From the NCBI GenBank assembly GCA_937944385.1, contig CALDYQ010000017.1:1-59779 (forward strand): a DNA stretch of 59,779 nt. The letters are read 5' to 3'. The DNA is from an uncultured Burkholderiales bacterium. Lineage in GTDB: Bacteria; Pseudomonadota; Gammaproteobacteria; Burkholderiales; Casimicrobiaceae. Both the position numbers and the translations under genes were made by a program. Numbering within the stretch: the stretch's first letter is position 1; the number at the start of each line of letters is the position of its first letter. The notes under the pieces were generated by a model. It did not search any database and had not been told where the DNA came from. It was given only the letters and a program-made list of their open reading frames with translations. This document shows positions 54,520 through 59,779 of the stretch, piece after piece.

Positions 54520-57345
54520 ATGTCATCCGCTAAAAAGACTTCCTCTAAGTATCCGGTCAATCTCACGGACACCCCGTTGCCCATGCGGGGTGATCTGGCC
54601 AAACGCGAACCCGCCTGGGTCGCCGAATGGCAGGAAAAGAAGCTCTATGAGGCGATCCGCCAGCGCGCGGCAGGCCGTCCGCGCTGGGTGCTGCATGACG
54701 GACCGCCGTATGCGAACGGCGACATTCACATCGGGCATGCGGTCAACAAGATCCTCAAGGACATCGTCGTCAAGAGCCGCCTGATGGCAGGCTTCGACGC
54801 TAGCTACGTGCCGGGCTGGGATTGCCATGGCATGCCGATCGAGATCCAGATCGAGAAGAAACACGGCAAGGGGCTACCTGCGGCCGAGGTCCAGGCCAAG
54901 AGCCGCGCTTACGCTGCCGAGCAGATCGAGCGGCAGAAAAGAGACTTCATTCGTCTCGGCGTTCTTGGTGACTGGGACAACCCCTACACGACGATGAATC
55001 CGCGCAACGAGGCGGACGAAATCCGCGCACTGCGCAAGATCTACGACGCGGGTTATGTCTTTCGCGGCCTGAAGCCCGTCAACTGGTGTTTCGACTGCGG
55101 CTCGGCGCTTGCCGAGGCCGAGGTCGAATACCACGACAAGACCGACATCGCGGTGGATGTCGGTTTTCGGTTTGCCGAGCCAGAACGGCTAGCCCAGGCC
55201 TTCGGTTTGCCGGCGCTGCCTCAGGCCACGGGCTTCGCCGTCATCTGGACCACGACTCCGTGGACGCTGCCTGCAAACCAGGCGCTCAACCTGCATCCGG
55301 ACTTCGAATACGCGTTGGTCGAAACCAACGATCCGGCACGGCCGTTGCTCGTTCTGGCTCGGGATCGCGTGGAAACTTGCCTCGCGTCCTGGTCGCTCGA
55401 CGGACGGATCGTCGCGACCTGCCCCGGGCGGGCGCTCGAGCACATCGCCTTTCACCACCCGTTCTATCACCGGCTGAGTCCGGTCTATCTTGGCGACTAC
55501 GTCTCGCTCGACACCGGCACCGGCATCGTCCACTCTTCGCCCGCCTACGGCGTGGAGGACTTCCTGTCCTGCCGCGCCTACGGCATGAAAGACGAGGACG
55601 TGCTGCGCCCCGTGCTTGGCGATGGTCGGTATGCCGACAGCTTGCCCCTCTTCGGAGGGCTCTCCATTTGGGAGGCCAACCCGAAGATCGTCGAGCACAT
55701 GCGGCAGAACGGTACGCTGTTCAAATCCGAGTCGTTCCAGCACAGCTACATGCACTGCTGGCGGCATCGCACCCCGGTCATCTACCGGGCCACCTACCAG
55801 TGGTTCGCCGGGATGGACGTGAAGCCGAAAGACGGCGGCGCCACACTGCGCGAAAAGGCGCTGGCGGCCATCGAGGCAACCGCGTTCTACCCGTCATGGG
55901 GCAAGGCTCGCCTTCATGCCATGATCGCCAACCGTCCCGATTGGACGCTCTCCCGTCAGCGACAATGGGGGGTGCCGATGGCGTTCTTCGTCCACCGGGA
56001 AACCGGCGAACTCCACCCGCGCACGAGTGAACTGCTCGAGGCCGTGGCCAAGCGCGTGGAAGAGGGCGGCATCGAGGCCTGGCAACGGCTCGACCCGGCG
56101 GAACTTCTCGGTGATGAGGCACGCGACTACGTGAAGAACCCGGACACGCTCGACGTGTGGTTCGATTCGGGGACCACCCACGAGACCGTACTGCGCGGCT
56201 CGCACGCGGGGCAGAGCACGTTCCCGGCCGACATGTATCTCGAAGGCTCGGACCAGCATCGTGGCTGGTTTCATTCGAGCCTTCTCACGAGCTGCATGAT
56301 CAATGGCCACGCGCCCTACCGTGCGCTCCTGACTCATGGCTTCGTGGTCGACGGGCAGGGCCGAAAGATGAGCAAGTCGCTCGGCAACGTTGTTGCGCCG
56401 CAGAAGGTCGCCGACACGCTGGGCGCAGAGATCCTCCGACTCTGGGTCGCCTCGACCGACTACTCGGGAGAGCTTGCGCTTTCGGATGAGATCTTGAAGC
56501 GCGTGACCGACACCTACCGGCGCGTGCGAAACACGGTACGGTTCCTGCTCGCGAACACATCGGACTTCGATGCGTCACGGGATGCCGTGCTGCTGCCGGA
56601 CATGTGCGAGATCGACCGCTACGCGATCGCCACGACCCGCGCGCTCGCCGCGCGCTGCGTGGCCGCTTACGAGCGCTTCGAGTTCCACGTGGTCATGCAG
56701 AACCTGATGAGCTTCTGCGCCGAAGACCTGGGAGCCTTCTATCTCGATGTGCTCAAGGATCGGCTGTACACCTGCGCACCGGAAAGTCGCGCCCGTCGGT
56801 CGGCCCAGACGGCACTCGCGATGATCCTGCGTCAACTCGTCACTCTCATGGCCCCGGTGCTTTCGTTCACGGCAGAGGAGGTCTGGGCGATCCTGCATCC
56901 CGGTCAGGACGTGACCGAGGCGAGCGTGTTCTTCGAGTGCTACACGGAGGGGCTCCCTGCGCCCGCAGACGAGACCGACCTGCTTTCGCGCTGGGCTCGG
57001 ATCCGTGCGGTCCGGGCCGAGGTCATGAAGGCGATCGAGAACCTGCGCGAGAAGGGGCAGGTGGGCTCGAGCCTTCAGGCCGCCGTTACGGTGATCGCCC
57101 CCGACGATCTCGCGGCCGACCTCGAGCATCTGGCTGACGATCTCAAATTCGTTTTCATCACCTCGAGCGCGCAGGTCGAGCGGGGCGCTGCGCTCGCCGT
57201 GCGCGTCTCGCCCGTGGATGCAGCGAAGTGTGAGCGCTGCTGGCACTACCGCGACGATGTGGGCGCGACGGCAGAGCATCCCACGCTTTGCGGACGCTGC
57301 GTGAGCAACCTCTACGGCGCCGGGGAAGCGCGCCGGTTCGCGTGA
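54520..57345 (+). CDS. ileS: Isoleucyl-tRNA synthetase
   Basis: A 941-residue class I synthetase, close to the E. coli length. It has the HIGH motif in [26 protein letters not shown], the editing-domain [12 protein letters not shown], and KMSKS in [12 protein letters not shown]. The C-terminal zinc cysteines are CERCW and CGRC. A 273-bp gap without a gene lies upstream; no clear promoter could be defined there. Overlaps lspA (GTGA). Confidence 0.97.
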   Translation: MSSAKKTSSKYPVNLTDTPLPMRGDLAKREPAWVAEWQEKKLYEAIRQRAAGRPRWVLHDGPPYANGDIHIGHAVNKILKDIVVKSRLMAGFDASYVPGWDCHGMPIEIQIEKKHGKGLPAAEVQAKSRAYAAEQIERQKRDFIRLGVLGDWDNPYTTMNPRNEADEIRALRKIYDAGYVFRGLKPVNWCFDCGSALAEAEVEYHDKTDIAVDVGFRFAEPERLAQAFGLPALPQATGFAVIWTTTPWTLPANQALNLHPDFEYALVETNDPARPLLVLARDRVETCLASWSLDGRIVATCPGRALEHIAFHHPFYHRLSPVYLGDYVSLDTGTGIVHSSPAYGVEDFLSCRAYGMKDEDVLRPVLGDGRYADSLPLFGGLSIWEANPKIVEHMRQNGTLFKSESFQHSYMHCWRHRTPVIYRATYQWFAGMDVKPKDGGATLREKALAAIEATAFYPSWGKARLHAMIANRPDWTLSRQRQWGVPMAFFVHRETGELHPRTSELLEAVAKRVEEGGIEAWQRLDPAELLGDEARDYVKNPDTLDVWFDSGTTHETVLRGSHAGQSTFPADMYLEGSDQHRGWFHSSLLTSCMINGHAPYRALLTHGFVVDGQGRKMSKSLGNVVAPQKVADTLGAEILRLWVASTDYSGELALSDEILKRVTDTYRRVRNTVRFLLANTSDFDASRDAVLLPDMCEIDRYAIATTRALAARCVAAYERFEFHVVMQNLMSFCAEDLGAFYLDVLKDRLYTCAPESRARRSAQTALAMILRQLVTLMAPVLSFTAEEVWAILHPGQDVTEASVFFECYTEGLPAPADETDLLSRWARIRAVRAEVMKAIENLREKGQVGSSLQAAVTVIAPDDLAADLEHLADDLKFVFITSSAQVERGAALAVRVSPVDAAKCERCWHYRDDVGATAEHPTLCGRCVSNLYGAGEARRFA

Positions 57346-57908
57346 CCGGAGGAGGGCCGTCGTCGCCGGCGAACGGGCACTCGAACGGGCGCTCGAACGG
57401 GCGTGCGAGTGGGCGTCCGAGTGGGCGTGCACGCGCGCTCGTGACGATCCTCGCCGCCATCGCGCTCGACCAAGTCACGAAGCTCTACTTTCACATGACG
57501 TTCGCGCCGCTCGAGCGGGTCAACGTCCTGCCATTCTTCGACTGGATGCTGACCTACAACACGGGTGCCGCGTTCAGCTTCCTCGCCGGTGCCGGGGGCT
57601 GGCAACGCTGGTTCTTCCTTGCGCTCGCGCTGGCAGTGAGCCTTTGGTGCTGGCACTGGCTCGGGCGTGAGGAGGATGGGCGGGTTCGCCTCGCGCTGAC
57701 GCTCATCATCGGTGGCGCGCTCGGAAATGCGATCGACCGGCTGTGGCTCGGCAAGGTGATCGACTTCATATTGATCTACTGGGCCCCCTGGAACTTCTAC
57801 TATCCCGCCTTCAACCTGGCGGATTCAGCGATCACGATCGGCGCCGCGCTTCTCATCTGGTCGGCGGTGTTTCCGCGCCAACCCACAGCGTCAAGGTCAA
57901 CGTCATGA
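57342..57908 (+). CDS. lspA: Lipoprotein signal peptidase (signal peptidase II) with repetitive N-terminal extension
   Basis: A 188-residue inner-membrane aspartic protease that cleaves prolipoprotein signal peptides, needed here for the TssQ lipoprotein among others. It has four spans, [20 protein letters not shown], and the catalytic aspartates in GNAIDRLW and FNLADSAI. The GTG start overlaps the ileS stop. Residues ~10-30 are a Ser-Asn-Gly-Arg type repeat coded by 12-bp units, making the N-terminus longer than usual. A start inside or after the repeat cannot be excluded, but GTG codons there have no ribosome-binding site. Confidence 0.9.
   Translation: MTGGGPSSPANGHSNGRSNGRASGRPSGRARALVTILAAIALDQVTKLYFHMTFAPLERVNVLPFFDWMLTYNTGAAFSFLAGAGGWQRWFFLALALAVSLWCWHWLGREEDGRVRLALTLIIGGALGNAIDRLWLGKVIDFILIYWAPWNFYYPAFNLADSAITIGAALLIWSAVFPRQPTASRSTS
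57370..57429. repeat. Five 12-bp tandem repeats inside lspA
   Basis: Five consecutive units of the form CGA(A/G)(C/T)GGGC followed by three variable bases. Read in the lspA frame they encode a tetrapeptide repeat of the type (N/S)-G-(R/H)-(S/A/P). Copy number could change without breaking the frame. Confidence 0.9.
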
Positions 57909-58903
57909 ATGGGTCTCTCTCGAAAACGTCATCCGGCGGACAGCCGCTGCGATTCATGCCGAAATCGGTGGTCCTCGCGAACCCGCGCGGCTTCTGTGCA
58001 GGTGTCGATCGCGCAATCCTCATCGTCGAGCGCGCGCTCGAGAAATTCGGCGCGCCCATTTACGTGCGTCATGAAGTCGTTCACAACAAGCACGTGGTGG
58101 AGGGCCTCCGTTCGCGCGGTGCGGTCTTCGTCGAGGAACTCTCGCAGGTGCCGGAAGTGCCCGGCGGAGCGGTCGTCGTCTTTTCCGCACATGGCGTATC
58201 CAAGTCGCTTCGGACGGAGGCGAAGACGCGCGGCTTTCGTGTATTCGACGCCACCTGCCCGCTGGTCACCAAGGTGCACGTCGAGGTCATGAAGCTGCGA
58301 CGCGACGGCTACCAGGTCATCATGATCGGGCACGCGGGTCACCCGGAGGTGGAGGGCACCATGGGGCAGGCCGAGGAGGGGATGTTCCTCGTCGAGGACG
58401 AGGCGGACGTCGAGCGCCTCGCGGCATCTGGCCGCATTACCGATCCGGCGAAGCTCGCCTTCGTGACTCAGACCACGCTCTCGGTGGAGGACACGGCGCG
58501 CGTAGTGGATGCGCTCAAACGCGTCTTTCCCGCTATCCGCCCACCGCGCAAGGACGACATCTGCTATGCGACCACGAATCGCCAGGAGGCCGTCAAGCGC
58601 ATCGCAGCCCAGACTGATACGGTCATCGTCGTTGGTTCGATGGCGAGCTCGAACGCCAATCGCCTGCGCGAGGTGGCCGAGCGCATGGGGGCGCGCGCCG
58701 TCCTGGTGGACGATGCCGACGGACTGGATCCGGAATGGCTGGCCAAGGCGAGCCGAATCGGTGTTACCGCGGGCGCGTCGACGCCGGAACATCTCGTGCA
58801 GGACATCGTCGCGCGACTGGGGCAGCTCGGGTTCGGTAACGTAACTGCAGCGCCCGGAGAAACCGAGGACATCGAATTCCGCCTGCCGGCCGCGCTCGGT
58901 TGA
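57905..58903 (+). CDS. ispH: 4-hydroxy-3-methylbut-2-enyl diphosphate reductase
   Basis: A 332-residue 4Fe-4S enzyme for the last MEP-pathway step, giving IPP and DMAPP. The cluster cysteines are in [22 protein letters not shown] and [11 protein letters not shown]; the catalytic Glu is in [16 protein letters not shown] 57905 overlaps the lspA stop; an internal ATG before [12 protein letters not shown] (near 57957) would give a protein closer to the E. coli length. The lspA-ispH order is common in betaproteobacteria. Confidence 0.96.
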   Translation: MNGSLSKTSSGGQPLRFMPKSVVLANPRGFCAGVDRAILIVERALEKFGAPIYVRHEVVHNKHVVEGLRSRGAVFVEELSQVPEVPGGAVVVFSAHGVSKSLRTEAKTRGFRVFDATCPLVTKVHVEVMKLRRDGYQVIMIGHAGHPEVEGTMGQAEEGMFLVEDEADVERLAASGRITDPAKLAFVTQTTLSVEDTARVVDALKRVFPAIRPPRKDDICYATTNRQEAVKRIAAQTDTVIVVGSMASSNANRLREVAERMGARAVLVDDADGLDPEWLAKASRIGVTAGASTPEHLVQDIVARLGQLGFGNVTAAPGETEDIEFRLPAALG

Positions 58904-58980
58904 TCAACGGACGTCGGTTGATCGGTGCCGTTGGTCAGGGCGGACCGCAACGAATCCACTGCGCTGGTGAAATTAGTCTC

Positions 58981-59598
58981 ATGAGTAGTGAAATCGTTTG
59001 TCATTGCAGGTGCCGAGTACGCCAGCGCCGCATGCGCCTCGGCGCTGGCTTCACGCTGATCGAGTTGATGATCACGCTTGTGGTGTTGGTCGTTCTCGTC
59101 TCCATTGCTGTACCGAACCTTTCGGGGTTTTTGGTTCGTTCACAGCGGCAGCAGGCGACGAGCGAGTTCATCACAGCGATCGCCCTTGCGCGATCCGAGG
59201 CCGTCAAGCGCGGCGTGCCGGTGACACTGGCTGCCGTAGACAGTGGCACAGAGGCCTTGGCGGGCGGCTGGCGAATCTTCACCGACCCCCAACGAACAGG
59301 CATCTTCAATCCCGAAAGTAATGAACTGATTGCGGAGCGGGAAGCGTTCAATACAAGCGAAGTCAAAATCGGCCGACGAGGAGGAAGCCCTTTGCTCGCA
59401 GGCGGCAAGCTCATCATCCACTTCGATTCCATCGGGAGAGCAACGACGCTGAATGGCGCGAGCGGTGCTACGGGATTTACTGTCTCCGTCTGGCGCGCGG
59501 GGACTGAACGTGCGAAGGAGGCCGTGTGCATCGGCTGGGCCGGTCGCGCGCGTACCGTCGAAGACAAAGCCGATAACGACACGGGGGGATGTGTCTGA
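58981..59598 (+). CDS. Minor pilin, FimT/GspH family
   Basis: A type IV prepilin of ~205 residues. The prepilin-peptidase site is GAG^FTLIELMITLVVLVVLVS, with Glu5 and a hydrophobic N-terminal helix, followed by a GspH/FimT-like head (ARSEAVKRGVPVTLAA, GGWRIFTD). ATG 58981 gives a 23-residue leader; ATG 59032 would give a 6-residue leader (MRLGAG). Neither has a strong ribosome-binding site. It shares one base with the following pilV, so this is the start of a minor-pilin operon. Confidence 0.85.
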   Translation: MSSEIVCHCRCRVRQRRMRLGAGFTLIELMITLVVLVVLVSIAVPNLSGFLVRSQRQQATSEFITAIALARSEAVKRGVPVTLAAVDSGTEALAGGWRIFTDPQRTGIFNPESNELIAEREAFNTSEVKIGRRGGSPLLAGGKLIIHFDSIGRATTLNGASGATGFTVSVWRAGTERAKEAVCIGWAGRARTVEDKADNDTGGCV

Positions 59599-59779
59599 TG
59601 TGCTCGATCAAAACGATGTGTGCTCCTCGCGAGGAACACGGCTTCAGTCTCCTGGAGGTCTTGATCACGCTTGTCATCGTCGCGATCGGGCTTCTCGGGG
59701 TGGCTGGCCTTCAAGTGTCGGCTATCAAGTTGAATCTCGTGGCAGAGACCCGCAGCAACGGTGTGATCTACGCCTCGGA
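59598..59779 (+). CDS. pilV: Type IV pilus minor pilin PilV (3' end outside window)
   Basis: The first 60 codons are visible. A 15-residue leader ends in HG^FSLLEVLITLVIVAIGLL, followed by GVAGLQVSAIKLN, the typical PilV opening. Its ATG shares one base with the TGA of the FimT-like gene. The rest lies beyond the window. Confidence 0.85.
   Translation, partial: MCSIKTMCAPREEHGFSLLEVLITLVIVAIGLLGVAGLQVSAIKLNLVAETRSNGVIYAS

Overview
The window is high-GC chromosomal DNA with the gene order and vocabulary of a betaproteobacterium. The evidence is the ribF-ileS-lspA-ispH housekeeping run, a TssQ-family type VI secretion (T6SS) lipoprotein, a paired RecB-like nuclease/helicase set and an H-NS protein of the betaproteobacterial type. 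This placement is inferred from gene content; no rRNA or tRNA was seen.

Layout. (1) 1-9.5 kb is a surface-glycan region. On the + strand are the end of a carbamoyltransferase, a family 2 glycosyltransferase, GDP-fucose synthesis (gmd, fcl) and a YdcF-like protein, with an H-NS gene on the opposite strand. On the - strand are a GT87-like membrane protein, UDP-glucose dehydrogenase, galU and a WecA/MraY-family initiating transferase. Together they supply GDP-L-fucose, UDP-glucose and UDP-glucuronate and start and decorate a polysaccharide. (2) 9.8-18.5 kb is a signalling module. It holds an exported MORN-repeat protein, two membrane-spanning Ser/Thr kinases with PEGA-like periplasmic tails, a TssQ lipoprotein, the FHA protein TagH and a PP2C phosphatase. 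(3) 18.9-44.4 kb is the T6SS structural cluster: tssA, B, C, hcp, tagJ, tssE, F, G, H, then vgrG, tssK, L, M and tagF. Between tssH and vgrG sit a patatin-like lipase, a third kinase and a protein with a cold-shock-like C-terminus. Between vgrG and tssK sit a HEAT-like protein and a small coiled-coil protein. TssJ and PAAR genes were not found. (4) 44.4-51.5 kb holds a DUF429 protein and an AddB/AddA-like pair. (5) 51.6-58.9 kb holds ribF, a TPR-GGDEF gene interrupted by one in-frame stop, ileS, lspA and ispH. (6) From 59 kb a type IV pilus minor-pilin operon (FimT/GspH, PilV) begins and runs off the end.

The T6SS looks like the phosphorylation-controlled type: kinases, TagH, phosphatase, TagF and TagJ are all present, as in Pseudomonas HSI-I. 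What stands out is the extended signalling set: three related kinases for one phosphatase, a periplasmic MORN protein and a lipase translationally coupled to a kinase. A short DP[LF]A-type motif recurs in TagH, kinase 2 and TssL. A 10-bp-period GTNACG direct repeat lies in front of tssA and hcp, with a weaker form before kinase 1. These are the best candidates for undescribed biology here.
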